Below are positions 53,187-62,147 of a stretch of 64,000 nt of DNA, piece after piece (the first letter of the stretch is position 1; each line of letters starts with the position of its first letter). The notes under the pieces were generated by a model. That model made no database searches and had not been told where the DNA came from. It worked only from the letters and a program-made list of their open reading frames with translations. The translations under genes and the position numbers were made by a program. Source of the stretch: Flavobacterium cerinum (lineage in GTDB: Bacteria; Bacteroidota; Bacteroidia; Flavobacteriales; Flavobacteriaceae); NCBI RefSeq assembly GCF_004028155.1, contig NZ_SBII01000002.1, positions 1-64,000 on the forward strand, given 5' to 3'.

Positions 53187-53510
53187 TTAGTCTTTTGGTT
53201 TGTAGTTTTTCATTATGTCTTCCAGTTTATTAAATCGGTCATCCCACATTTTTCGAAATGGTTCAATGAATTCAGCTACTTCTTTCATCTTTTCAGCATT
53301 AATGTGATAGTGAATCTCCCTGCCGTTTTGTTGCTGTTCAAGCAGTTGGCATTCTGTTAGTATCTGTAAATGTTTCGAAACAGTTGGTCTTGCTGTATCA
53401 AAATTCGCAGCGATAGCTCCAGCTGTCATAGAGTGGGAAGAAACCAATAAAAGAATTGCTCTTCTCGTTGGGTCTGCTATTGCCTGAAATACATCTCGTC
53501 TTAAATTCAT
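53187..53510 (-). CDS. ArsR-family transcriptional repressor
   Basis: A ~107-residue winged-HTH repressor: [20 protein letters not shown] (typical start), recognition helix [18 protein letters not shown], then wing [12 protein letters not shown]. No CxC metal site is visible, so the inducer is probably not arsenite. The open frame reaches 53531, but the ATG at 53510 is the family's start and lies just after an operator repeat. First gene of the SRPBCC-DoxX-DUF4256 operon. Confidence 0.9.
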   Translation of the reverse strand: MNLRRDVFQAIADPTRRAILLLVSSHSMTAGAIAANFDTARPTVSKHLQILTECQLLEQQQNGREIHYHINAEKMKEVAEFIEPFRKMWDDRFNKLEDIMKNYKPKD

Positions 53511-53511
53511 C

Positions 53512-53560
53512 GTGTAGTTATTTGACTTCAAATATAAGTGTAGTTATTTGACTACGCAAA
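53512..53560 (-). promoter_or_regulatory. Promoter and operators of the arsR operon
   Basis: Two identical 16-bp direct repeats GTGTAGTTATTTGACT (plus strand 53512-53527 and 53538-53553), each with a short dyad GTAGT/ACTA(C). They bracket a minus-strand TATATTTG -7 element (53529-53536) preceded after 20 nt by TTTG (53557-53560). A repressor on the repeats would cover the promoter. Confidence 0.7.
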
Positions 53561-53653
53561 TTTTTTTATGATTTTTTCATATTTAAAGGGTTGTAAACTA
53601 TTTAAGTATGAGCAAATGAATTGGAGAAATAAAGGTATTTGTAGTGATAAAAT

Positions 53654-53686
53654 AAAAAACTCCATTAAGAATAATGGAGTTTTTGA
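53654..53686 (-). terminator. Terminator of the small hypothetical gene
   Basis: AAAAAACTCCATTA and TAATGGAGTTTTT pair around AGAA; T run on the minus strand. Just downstream of the stop at 53695. Confidence 0.75.
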
Positions 53687-53694
53687 CTATAATT

Positions 53695-53934
53695 TTATTC
53701 CGGAATTTTTGATTGTGAATCGAGCCAGATCAACTGATTCTTAATTCTTTCAATTACATCGGTATCCTTATCATTATGAATATCCCTCAAATTATAATTT
53801 GGATTCTTTAGATCTGAATTATTTTGAAATTCATTAATTCCCAAATTAAAAATAGCCTGACCGAATCTTTGCTCCGGATTTTTATCCAAGTAAGAACTTA
53901 ATAATTCCAATATAATTTTGTGCTCTTCTTTCAT
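53695..53934 (-). CDS. Small hypothetical protein
   Basis: A ~79-residue soluble protein starting MKEEHKIILELLSSYLDKNP. The Met at 53934 is preferred to 53979, whose extra residues are not conserved-looking. The sequence (RFGQAIFNLGINEF, YNLRDIHNDKDTDVIERI) resembles small Bacteroidota proteins found in single copy; no function. Its own terminator follows. Confidence 0.65.
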   Translation of the reverse strand: MKEEHKIILELLSSYLDKNPEQRFGQAIFNLGINEFQNNSDLKNPNYNLRDIHNDKDTDVIERIKNQLIWLDSQSKIPE

Positions 53935-54013
53935 GTAAATGGTATATCGTTCGTAGTTTGATACTAAACGAAAATACAAATTAAAGGCTGATGCATAAAT
54001 GACATTTCATTTT

Positions 54014-54802
54014 TTAATCCTTTTTAATCTGATTAATAAATTCAGTTACCTTTTTTAAAACCAGTTCCGGAACTTCTTTGTGTGGTGTATGTCCAATATT
54101 TGGGATGATATATTCTTCTGTTTTTCCGCTAACGGCTTTGATGGTTTTTTCAACCTGCTCTAATGTTGCATATTCGTCTGCTTCACCCTGTACAAACAAA
54201 AGAGGGCAGCTAATATCGGGCAGCATGTGTTCAATGTTCCAACCTCTAAAATCACTTCTTGTCCAGGTTTTTGTCCATGCTTTAAAAAGCATATCCGTTT
54301 TGTCGCCATGGTATTTTTGCAATCGTTCAGATAAATTGGTGGTTTTATACGCTTCAATAGCTTCGTGGATTCCTTTTAATGTAATGTCTTCTACATAAAT
54401 ATGGGCAGCCTCACATATAACCATTTTGATTCGCTGTTTATATTTACCGGCTGTAAGCAAAGCAATAGTGCCACCATCACTGTGCCCAAATAATATGGCA
54501 TCGTCTATTTTTAATGTTGTAAGCAAATCGTTTAAAACATCGGCTTCTAATTCCATATAGTGAATAGGTCTTTCATAAGTAGGCATAGGATCAGATTTCC
54601 CATAACCTAGACGATCATATACTAACATGTTACATTGAGCGGCTTCGGCAAGTTTTTCGGGGAAATCCCTCCAAAGCTTTACGCATCCCAATGAATCATG
54701 TAAAAAGACAAGTGTAGGGCGGTCCTCGAAATCATTTCGATATTCAATATAAAGATTGTTTCCCTGTATGCTTATCAAGTTCCCGGTAGTATCCTGTGTC
54801 AT
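54014..54802 (-). CDS. Alpha/beta hydrolase
   Basis: A 262-residue cytosolic hydrolase with LVFLHDSLGC, LVYDRLGYGKSDP, nucleophile Ser108 in FGHSDGG, Asp in VQGEADEYA and His in IGHTPHKE. The complete triad suggests an esterase or lactonase-like activity; the substrate is unknown. It precedes the pseudouridine synthase gene on the same strand by 23 bp but need not be co-functional. Confidence 0.88.
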   Translation of the reverse strand: MTQDTTGNLISIQGNNLYIEYRNDFEDRPTLVFLHDSLGCVKLWRDFPEKLAEAAQCNMLVYDRLGYGKSDPMPTYERPIHYMELEADVLNDLLTTLKIDDAILFGHSDGGTIALLTAGKYKQRIKMVICEAAHIYVEDITLKGIHEAIEAYKTTNLSERLQKYHGDKTDMLFKAWTKTWTRSDFRGWNIEHMLPDISCPLLFVQGEADEYATLEQVEKTIKAVSGKTEEYIIPNIGHTPHKEVPELVLKKVTEFINQIKKD

Positions 54803-54825
54803 AAAAATAAATGATCTGTATTTAT

Positions 54826-56514
54826 TTAAAAATCTTCTGCTATATCAAAGCTCAGTTTTTCTTTTGTTATCGGATGCGTAAACTCAAGATGAGCAGCATG
54901 GAGGTAAAGTCTATTGGAATCGGTTCCATATAAGTTATCGCCAACAATAGGAGCATTAAGTCCCAACTCATGTGCTGCATGCATTCGTAACTGATGGGTC
55001 CGTCCTGTAAGCGGCCAAAAATGAACTTTGGTAGTCACTTCATTTCGCTCAATAACTCTCCATTTGGTAATGGCTTTTTTCCCGAATTCGAAACAAACCA
55101 ATTGCCTCGGACGATTGTCAAGATCTCCCCGTAATGGAAGTGTAATTTCTCCTTCCTGCTGTTCGATCACTTTAGAGAGCAAGGCGGTGTAACGTTTGTT
55201 TACAGTTCGTTTGAGGAACTGCTTTTGAATCTCCTTGTGCGATTCTTTGGTTTTTGCGACCACTAAAAGACCTGAAGTGGGCATATCCAATCGATGGATG
55301 ATGAGTGGTTCGATAGTTTCGAATGCATATTTTAGGCGGGTATAAACCGAATCCTGAATTTGAATTCCCGGAACTGAGAGCAATCCAGAAGGTTTATTAA
55401 CGATTACAAAATGATCGTCTTCATAAACAATTTCAAGTTTTTTGTCTTCCCCCGGATTTTTTAAAAAAGGATCTTCGTCTAAAGTGATTCCCTCCAACAT
55501 GTGTGCCAGGATAGGTTTGCATTTTCCGGTACAGGCCGGATAGAACTGCTTGTGTTTCCTTATTTCCGATTTTGGAGGAATTCCCCACCAAAATTCTGCC
55601 ATAGCAAGAGGTTTGTATCCGTTAAGAAATGCATATTGTAAAAGCTTTGGGGTTGCACATTCTCCGGCTGCTGCGGGTGGTTTCCCAAAAACTGTATCCC
55701 GAAAAATGGCTTCTAAACTTTTTTCTTTATTGTCTTTATTCAGGAACACATATTGGTCAAAAAGCTGCTGCTGTAAAGCATTGGACTTTTCTTTCCGATC
55801 CTTTTTTAAGGTCTCAATGTTTTCAACAAATGATGCTATTGCTGATTTCTTTTCTTCCAGTAGCTGAGCCCAATTATTCGAAAGCACATTGAACTCATGC
55901 TTGTCGTGTAAACTGTAACGTATTAAATAGGCTTCCAGGTCTGCATATTCCTGTTTGCTTAAAGTATTTTTTTGTTCAGCACGAAGTTTTTTTCGGTCTG
56001 CTTTATTACTTTTTTGTTGTTTCTTAAAGGCATTAATTTCCTCAATAGATTGAGCTGAAGCTAATTCAAATTCCCGTTTTAAGCTCCTGTATTCTTCATC
56101 CGCTTCTATCTCTTTAACCTTTTTGTTGATGTCATTGAGGATGTATTGCTGTTTTAGAAAAAAGCTGTCTTCCATGAGCATATCAAAAACAGGAGGAACA
56201 AACTTTGGATGATTATTAGAACCGGCTAGTTTCCCAGAGAAAGCCGATAAATATCCTAATTTTCCGTGAGCATCCTGAACAACCAAAACGCCAAACATTT
56301 TCCCTACAGCCGTTCCCGCTTGGTTTTCTCTAAGTCCAAAATTATGATCCAGATCTATTTGTGTTTCCAAATAATGCTGTAGCTCATCAGCAGCAATTTT
56401 AGTTAACGGATGAGGTTCATAAAAGAACGGAAAGGTAAATCGCCCGGGCAGTTCTATTCCGTTTATGGTGTTGTCAGAAAAGTAGGAAATACTATTTTGG
56501 TTATTGTTTGTCAC
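54826..56514 (-). CDS. Long RluA-family pseudouridine synthase
   Basis: A ~562-residue enzyme. The C-terminal ~220 residues are the RluA catalytic domain: DDHFVIVNKPSGLLSVPG, the catalytic HRLDMPTSGLLVVAKT, and GRTHQLRMHAAH. The N-terminal ~340 residues contain a long coiled coil (EIEADEEYRSLKREFELASA, KADRKKLRAEQKNT) and a GECATPKLLQYAF block typical of this long subfamily. It isomerises a uridine in tRNA or rRNA. The frame is open to 56583, but the GTG at 56514 (VTNNNQNSISYF) matches the usual start; the exact start is uncertain. Confidence 0.88.
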   Translation of the reverse strand: MTNNNQNSISYFSDNTINGIELPGRFTFPFFYEPHPLTKIAADELQHYLETQIDLDHNFGLRENQAGTAVGKMFGVLVVQDAHGKLGYLSAFSGKLAGSNNHPKFVPPVFDMLMEDSFFLKQQYILNDINKKVKEIEADEEYRSLKREFELASAQSIEEINAFKKQQKSNKADRKKLRAEQKNTLSKQEYADLEAYLIRYSLHDKHEFNVLSNNWAQLLEEKKSAIASFVENIETLKKDRKEKSNALQQQLFDQYVFLNKDNKEKSLEAIFRDTVFGKPPAAAGECATPKLLQYAFLNGYKPLAMAEFWWGIPPKSEIRKHKQFYPACTGKCKPILAHMLEGITLDEDPFLKNPGEDKKLEIVYEDDHFVIVNKPSGLLSVPGIQIQDSVYTRLKYAFETIEPLIIHRLDMPTSGLLVVAKTKESHKEIQKQFLKRTVNKRYTALLSKVIEQQEGEITLPLRGDLDNRPRQLVCFEFGKKAITKWRVIERNEVTTKVHFWPLTGRTHQLRMHAAHELGLNAPIVGDNLYGTDSNRLYLHAAHLEFTHPITKEKLSFDIAEDF

Positions 56515-56841
56515 TTTTTTCACTATTGTTTTTGTAGTGCAAAAGTACTGGATATTCTTTGGTGGTATATGATTGTGAAACAATTTAATTCTGTTTTTAT
56601 AAAAAGTAAAAGGATTATTCAGCCCTTTGCATTTTAATGAGTTAGATGCTATCAGTAATTAATTGTATCCATTAGAGGTGTTATTTTATCGTTTATTATA
56701 CAGGTATAAATACCTGGTTTTTAGTTGAGTATAAATACCTGATTTTTAATTCGATAGTGAGCGACTGGTTTTATTATTATAAGTTTACTCGAAATTAACC
56801 AATTTTTCTATCCGATTAATTAACCAAAAACTATAGATCTT

Positions 56842-58284
56842 ATGAAAAAACAACCAACTTTTTTAGCAGTTTTAAGTATGCTGGCCGTTATAGTTTTTGC
56901 GACTTACAGCTGTGCAGACAAAACTAAAGACAAAGAAAACAACGAAGATAAAGTACTAGCCGGATCCCGGGATTTGAACCTTAGCGGGGCTTATGTAAAT
57001 CACCAGGATTCGGTGCCCTCAAAACAGCAGTATGACGGCCCTCTTTTCGTGTTAAGCCATGATTATCCTACAACAGTTAAACCCGTGGATAATCCATCTT
57101 GGCAGCAAGCGTTAAATGGGCAGCCCATCTCTGAATCCAATACATTTGCCTATATGGATGCCTTAAAAAAACATATAGCACCAAACATAATTCCGTTTTT
57201 TACTGACAATAAAAAATGGACGTCGGCAAAATACGGCTGGTTCAACGAACCGTGGTTAGGGTCAACCAGGGATCCTATCCTTGGGGTTTATCAGGCTAAT
57301 GGAAATAGCAAAGGTTTATTTAAATCACTAAGTGAAGATGAAATGGGGTATGCACTTGTTTTATATGATTCGGTAGCAGCTTATACGGTGGGGCAGCTTT
57401 GGGATCAATCCGGGAAACTGGTTGACTTTGGAACCAATCCGGATGCCGGGCAGTTTAAAGAAGGTAGTATTATTGTAAAATTTGCTTTCTCAAATATTAA
57501 TGCTAAAGGCTGGCCTGTAATGCAGGGAGCAGAGACCTTTAGTATTTACCATGATATTCCAACAGCTGAGAATCCTAAAAAAGGAAACCAGATGCGTACG
57601 GTTAGTTTTTTCCAGATGGATGTTATTGTTAAAGACAGTAAAACGGCACCACAAACCGGTTGGGTATATTCTACATTTGTATATGATAAAGATGCAAAAG
57701 GAACGTTTTGGGATAAAATGGTACCGTTAGGTGCTATGTGGGGAGATGATCCAACTGTAAATAGTCCTGTTAAACGTCCTTATCCTAAATTAAAGGAAAC
57801 AGTAATTAATCCTAAAGCACCTTTTTATAGTACAGAAACCTTAGGTTGGGGAGGACGATTAAGCGGTCCTAATGATGGAGCGGTTGCAGAATATGCTGTT
57901 GATATTACTACAGGTGAAAAATATTCTAAACTACCATTATCATCTTGTATGAGTTGTCATAGTCCTGCTCAGTATAAATTTAAATCATTTTTGTTACCGT
58001 CACTACCACCTACCTCAGATACTTTACATGTTTATTCACCAGGAAGCAAGGAGTGGAATAGATGGTTTAGAAGTGATTCTGGTAATGTACCTTTTGATTC
58101 TGGTGAAATAGCATTGGACTATGATATGGTTATGGCATTTAAATCGATTAAAGCATATTCAAAAGCACAAAAGCCTGCAGCGCAAAAATCATCAGAAAAA
58201 GCAGTACTATCTGCTGAAGATAATATATCTGAAAAAAACATGGATGCTTTTGAAAAATACAGATCACGTACTGAAAGAAAATAA
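56842..58284 (+). CDS. Lipoprotein with a CxxCH heme motif, function unknown
   Basis: A 480-residue precursor with a lipobox-like signal (MLAVIVFATYSC, Cys ~24). Most of the protein lacks a recognisable domain (PKGNQMRTVSFFQMDVIVKD, VYSTFVYDKDAKGTFWDKM, GGRLSGPNDGAVAEYAV). Residues 369-373 are CMSCH in LSSCMSCHSPAQY, the c-type heme attachment pattern, near the C terminus. It may be an electron-transfer or redox-sensing lipoprotein. Single gene with a terminator downstream. Confidence 0.8.
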   Translation: MKKQPTFLAVLSMLAVIVFATYSCADKTKDKENNEDKVLAGSRDLNLSGAYVNHQDSVPSKQQYDGPLFVLSHDYPTTVKPVDNPSWQQALNGQPISESNTFAYMDALKKHIAPNIIPFFTDNKKWTSAKYGWFNEPWLGSTRDPILGVYQANGNSKGLFKSLSEDEMGYALVLYDSVAAYTVGQLWDQSGKLVDFGTNPDAGQFKEGSIIVKFAFSNINAKGWPVMQGAETFSIYHDIPTAENPKKGNQMRTVSFFQMDVIVKDSKTAPQTGWVYSTFVYDKDAKGTFWDKMVPLGAMWGDDPTVNSPVKRPYPKLKETVINPKAPFYSTETLGWGGRLSGPNDGAVAEYAVDITTGEKYSKLPLSSCMSCHSPAQYKFKSFLLPSLPPTSDTLHVYSPGSKEWNRWFRSDSGNVPFDSGEIALDYDMVMAFKSIKAYSKAQKPAAQKSSEKAVLSAEDNISEKNMDAFEKYRSRTERK

Positions 58285-58323
58285 CAACGACATTAATTTC
58301 GGTTAATATTTTGATTGTAAACT

Positions 58324-58359
58324 GCTCTTCTGATATAATTATCAGAAGAGCTTCTTATT
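58324..58359 (+). terminator. Terminator after the CxxCH lipoprotein gene
   Basis: GCTCTTCTGAT (58324-58334) pairs with ATCAGAAGAGC (58341-58351) around ATAATT; T-rich tail. Confidence 0.75.
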
Positions 58360-58432
58360 TTAGGTCATTAGATTTATATCTTAATAAAAACATACATTTG
58401 TAGTGTATTGACTATTTACAAAACATAATTTT

Positions 58433-58993
58433 ATGGATTATGATAAATTTATTTTCTGCCTCGAAGCTGTTCCCGATGTAGAGATAGAAACTACTACCGA
58501 AGTTGTTAAAAATTTAGAGCAGCTTGCCTTTGATCAGGGAATAGACAGTATTTATAAAACCTGTGATTCTATTGAAGGACTGGAAGAGAGCCAGAATGTG
58601 TTGCTGTATGAAGACCATAATTTTAAAAATTATGAGATTATTTATCTGGTAATGCAAGGCGAAGGGAATAACATCTGCCTGAATAATTACTACTATAGTA
58701 TTGAAGAAATTGCAGAACTTTTTGAAGGGAAAATGACGGGTAAGATCCTGCATTTTGCCAATGAAAAGATTCTTGATTTATCACCCGAAGAAGCGCAATA
58801 CTTTTTAGATGTAACCGGTGCACGTGCCATATCGGGATACGGAACAACATTCAGGAACATAACCAGCAGCAATCTTGATAAAGCTTTTTTTAGCTTGTTT
58901 GAGGATGAAGATGATGTGTTAGAAATTGTAGAAGAGTTACACCAAAAACATTATGCTCTTTGTAAGCTTCTGGATTTCAGACTGTATTATTAA
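58433..58993 (+). CDS. Hypothetical protein
   Basis: A 186-residue acidic soluble protein (VPDVEIETTTEVVKNLEQLAF, DSIYKTCDSIEGLEESQNVL, ITSSNLDKAFFSLFEDEDD). No recognisable motif. A TACATTTG -7 element lies at 58393-58400, so it has its own promoter. It is convergent with the decayed serine hydrolase; its last codons overlap the end of that pseudogene. Confidence 0.7.
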   Translation: MDYDKFIFCLEAVPDVEIETTTEVVKNLEQLAFDQGIDSIYKTCDSIEGLEESQNVLLYEDHNFKNYEIIYLVMQGEGNNICLNNYYYSIEEIAELFEGKMTGKILHFANEKILDLSPEEAQYFLDVTGARAISGYGTTFRNITSSNLDKAFFSLFEDEDDVLEIVEELHQKHYALCKLLDFRLYY

Positions 58994-58994
58994 T

Positions 58995-59546
58995 GTCGAA
59001 TTTTATAGTTTTTAATTCGGCAAAAAACTCATCTTTAGTGTATGCTTTTTCCTATTTTTCTATTTCAAAGGGAATTTTACTTTTTTCCAGTTTAAAAATA
59101 TCTCTTCTGTCCGGCAGGTCTTTATTAAATACTGATTTAAACGAGACCAAATCTTTAATAGTTACCGGTGTTCCTTTGTATTCTGAGTTAGGATATGATC
59201 CCGTTATATATTTCCTGATATCGTCATCTAATTTTATCTTACCATCTAAAACGGCTTGTGCCATTAATGTTCCTGTAAATATTTTAGTTACAGAGGCAAT
59301 TTCAAACAAGGTAGTGTTGTTGGCCTTATTTCCTTTTCCTTTGTCAATTTCACCATAATGCCTGGTATAGGTTTTACCGTCTTTTACAATTCCAATGGAA
59401 ACGGAATTTGTTTTGGATTCCTTTAGCAATGCTTTAGCATTTTCATCCATAACTGCATAAATCTGCTTTTCTGTTAGCATCTTGTTTTGTTGTGCTAAGC
59501 AAGAGTATCCTATGCTCAATAAAAAAATAAAAAATATCTTTTTCAT
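58995..59546 (-). pseudogene. Truncated beta-lactamase-family serine hydrolase
   Basis: Starts with a signal peptide (MKKIFFIFLLSIGYSCLAQ) and the family's SxxK motif (EIASVTKIFTG) but stops after ~164 residues at a TAG (59052-59054). The frame then continues without further stop to about 58965 with related-looking sequence (EKAYTKDEFFAELKTIKFDI). The usual length is over 330 residues; the Tyr and KTG motifs are absent. So it is a decayed penicillin-binding/esterase-type hydrolase. Confidence 0.75.
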
Positions 59547-59612
59547 GCAGGTACGTGTTTCTCATAAAGACGGTAATAATTTTACTATGTTACGTATATA
59601 AACTATTTTAAA

Positions 59613-59647
59613 TACAAAAGCCCCTAACGAGTAGAGGCTTTTGTATT
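59613..59647 (-). terminator. Terminator of the T9SS cargo gene
   Basis: TACAAAAGCCCCT and AGAGGCTTTTGTA pair around AACGAGT; T run on the minus strand. Confidence 0.7.
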
Positions 59648-59663
59648 GCAAAACTATAGATGT

Positions 59664-60578
59664 TTAGTTCTTCATAATTTTTTTAGTGAAAGATGAACCT
59701 TCAGTAGTAGTGCCTTTAAGGAAATAAGTTCCTGTTACTAACTCGCTGATATCAATATTCTCACTGTTAGCAGTCGTTAAAACTTTTTGACCTGTAATAG
59801 TATAGATTGCTGCTTCTGATAATTCTACATTGGCTGGCAACACTATAGATACAGTGTTTTGCGCTGGATTTGGATATACTGAATAAGATACATTTTCAAA
59901 AGGCTTTGTGCTTAAACCCCCTGTTGTAATTACAAAATTATCATAGTATGCACTTCCGCCATAGTTGTTGTGTAGCATATTAATACCGGCAGCATTTAGC
60001 TTTGTAAAATTTTCAATGGTATTTTGCAGTACATTGTTAACGTAGTACTTGATCTCATTTGTAGTAACATGGATTTTAATATTAACCCATGTGTCTGGAG
60101 TCCATTCGGCTTCTGCATAATCAAACCCGTAATCGGCATTTTTGATTACGTAGATCATTCCTCTGTTTTCGATCCCTACGCCGGCTACAGGTACATATTC
60201 TTCATCAGCATTAATAGCAAATATTGTAAATTCAAAATCAGCGCCATTCTTTTCAGTAGCTAATACATCATAAGAAATAGTAAAATTGGTATAATCCAGA
60301 GGTGCTGCAAAAGTTTTAGAAGCTCCAAAAATTGGCATCCACTGATCGCCGAAACTAGGCTCATAAGCATTTTTAAAAGAAAAAGTACCAGTAGAAGCTT
60401 TCTCGTTACTGATTACCTGATTTAAAAGAAAGCCATCAGCTCCTTCTGTAACTTCCCAATTATTTTGTTGATGTAGGGTGCCTAACTGATATCCTTCTGA
60501 TGTTTCAAAAGAAATCGATTGCTGTGCAAATGCTGCTGTTGACACTACTGCCAATACTAAAGAGTAAATGTTCTTCAT
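59664..60578 (-). CDS. Secreted protein with a T9SS type A sorting domain
   Basis: A 304-residue precursor with signal peptide (MKNIYSLVLAVVSTAAFAQ). The middle is a jelly-roll-like beta domain of the LamG/concanavalin kind (WMPIFGASKTFAAPLDYTNF, WVNIKIHVTTNEIKYYVNNV). The C terminus is the type IX secretion signal: VSYSVYPNPAQNTVSIVLP ... YTITGQKVLT ... GTYFLKGTT ... KKIMKN. Exported through the T9SS and probably attached to the surface. Ligand unknown. Confidence 0.9.
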   Translation of the reverse strand: MKNIYSLVLAVVSTAAFAQQSISFETSEGYQLGTLHQQNNWEVTEGADGFLLNQVISNEKASTGTFSFKNAYEPSFGDQWMPIFGASKTFAAPLDYTNFTISYDVLATEKNGADFEFTIFAINADEEYVPVAGVGIENRGMIYVIKNADYGFDYAEAEWTPDTWVNIKIHVTTNEIKYYVNNVLQNTIENFTKLNAAGINMLHNNYGGSAYYDNFVITTGGLSTKPFENVSYSVYPNPAQNTVSIVLPANVELSEAAIYTITGQKVLTTANSENIDISELVTGTYFLKGTTTEGSSFTKKIMKN

Positions 60579-60775
60579 TTATTTAAAATTTAAATATTTA
60601 TACAATATTATTGATTCATTACTGGCTTGGCGAATATTTTTTGTTAATTAACATTCGTATATTTTCTTGTTAAGTATTGATATTACTGGTGTTTTTATTA
60701 ATTAGAGGTTCTGAGAAACGTAATGATTTAATATATGGTCGTTTGGCTATTTTAGCACTATTTTAGATAAAATGT

Positions 60776-60802
60776 AAAATGGCTGCAAGTAGGCAGCCAT
60801 TT
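60776..60802 (-). terminator. Terminator of the WrbA-RidA gene
   Basis: AAAATGGCTGC pairs with GCAGCCATTTT around AAGTAG. Confidence 0.65.
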
Positions 60803-60851
60803 TATAAAAACTATTTCCATCATTTGCGGTTTATTAAAATATAACTAGAAC

Positions 60852-62051
60852 TTATTTCAATTCGAATATTGCCTGTATCTCTACACTCGATGCGAGAGGA
60901 AGAGAAATAGCGCCTATTGTGGCACGGGTATGCATACCGCTTTCGCCAAAAATTTCAACCAATAGGTTAGAGGCTTCATTCATAACTACTGCATGACGGG
61001 TATAGTTGTCATCGGTATAAAAAAAGCCTGTAAGCTGTACTGCCTGTTTTACGTTGTTGAGGTCACCTCCAGCCGCTTGCTTCAGTATACTTAATATATT
61101 AAGCAAAGTTTGTTTTGTTGCTTCTTTGGCCTGTTCTTCGGTAACCTGAGTTCCTATTTTACCAGGGTGTTCTATCTTACCGTTTTTTAAGGCTACCTGA
61201 TTGATGAATACCAGATTCCCCGAAATTTTATACAGCTTATAATTACCTACTGGTTTTGGTGTTTCGGGAAGAGTTATATTTAATTCTTTTAAACGTGCTT
61301 CGATGTCTATTTTAGGTGTTTCCTGAGTAACTATATTATTGTTGGTTTTTCCAAGAGATGCCTGTACAAGATTATACCCTTTTGCGGCTTTTGCTAAAGC
61401 ATATCCTTGTAGGGATGCAATGTGAAGTTCACCTTTAGACGGACGTTCAGACCCTGGTGCGCCAGCCAGAGATGTGGTGCCAAAAGCAGTATTACCCTGC
61501 GGTATGGTTTTGTCAATTTCTCCTGTACCCATGATGCCTGTAGGAACTAATAGCATTCCGTGGATGGCGAGAGTATTCCAAAAAGACAATATAGCTGCTT
61601 CACGTCCTGCACCGCTCCCAGCCGACATAAAGACACTTGCCGGTTTTCCTTCCAGTTTATGGTTTGTCCATAAGTCGATAGTCTGATCAAGGAAATTACG
61701 CATATCGGTACTCATGTTTCCAAAATGGACAGGAGACCCAAACGCAATACCATCATAATCTTTCAGCTCATCTGCAGTAGCATAAGGAATAGTGTCGAAA
61801 GGTTTTGCATCTTTATCTGTTCTTGGTTTTACATGCGGAACCTGTTTTAGTACAGCTGTAGCACCGGGGAATTTTTCAATGCCTTCTGCGACTGCTTTTG
61901 CCAGTTTATAAGTGCCACCGTTAGTAGTATTAAAAAGTACTAATACGCATATGTTTGATTGTTCTTTATTCATGGCTTTTTGTGCTTTTAAAAGAGGACT
62001 GTTAAACAACGTCAATGCTATAACTAAGTATTTTGCAAGATTTAAGATCAT
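60852..62051 (-). CDS. Exported fusion of a WrbA-like flavodoxin domain and a RidA domain
   Basis: A 399-residue precursor with signal peptide (MILNLAKYLVIALTLFNSPLLKAQ). Residues ~30-225 are a WrbA/flavodoxin fold: LVLFNTTNGGTYKLA (FMN phosphate loop), FGSPVHFGNMSTDMRNFLDQ, and MSAGSGAGREAA. Residues ~270-399 are a RidA/YjgF domain (FINQVALKNGKIEHPG, NILSILKQAAGG, RATIGAISLPLASSVEIQAIFE). WrbA reduces quinones; RidA deaminates reactive enamines. The RidA Arg that binds substrates appears in HTRATIGA. The fusion and its export are unusual. A divergent AraC gene shares its upstream region. Confidence 0.88.
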   Translation of the reverse strand: MILNLAKYLVIALTLFNSPLLKAQKAMNKEQSNICVLVLFNTTNGGTYKLAKAVAEGIEKFPGATAVLKQVPHVKPRTDKDAKPFDTIPYATADELKDYDGIAFGSPVHFGNMSTDMRNFLDQTIDLWTNHKLEGKPASVFMSAGSGAGREAAILSFWNTLAIHGMLLVPTGIMGTGEIDKTIPQGNTAFGTTSLAGAPGSERPSKGELHIASLQGYALAKAAKGYNLVQASLGKTNNNIVTQETPKIDIEARLKELNITLPETPKPVGNYKLYKISGNLVFINQVALKNGKIEHPGKIGTQVTEEQAKEATKQTLLNILSILKQAAGGDLNNVKQAVQLTGFFYTDDNYTRHAVVMNEASNLLVEIFGESGMHTRATIGAISLPLASSVEIQAIFELK

Positions 62052-62109
62052 GAGATTTATAATTCTAAAATTTTAATTATACAAAGTTAGATATTACAAA
62101 ATGTCGGAT

Positions 62110-62128
62110 AATGTCTATATTTGACATT
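62110..62128. promoter_or_regulatory. Dyad over the araC-type gene's -7 element
   Basis: AATGTC (62110-62115) and GACATT (62123-62128) form a dyad covering a plus-strand TATATTTG (62116-62123). Another AATGTC lies 10 bp upstream (62100-62105). A fit for autoregulation of the AraC gene, and of the divergent WrbA-RidA gene, by AraC or another factor. Confidence 0.5.
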
Positions 62129-62147
62129 AACATGTTAATTAACGACA

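Noticed and set aside
56515..56583. N-terminal extension of the pseudouridine synthase to ATG 56583
   Set aside because: The extra residues (MFHNHIPPKNIQYF) are not typical of the subfamily; the GTG at 56514 gives its usual start.
58121..58306. 61-codon frame in the end of the CxxCH lipoprotein gene
   Set aside because: Shadow frame of a longer, well-supported gene.
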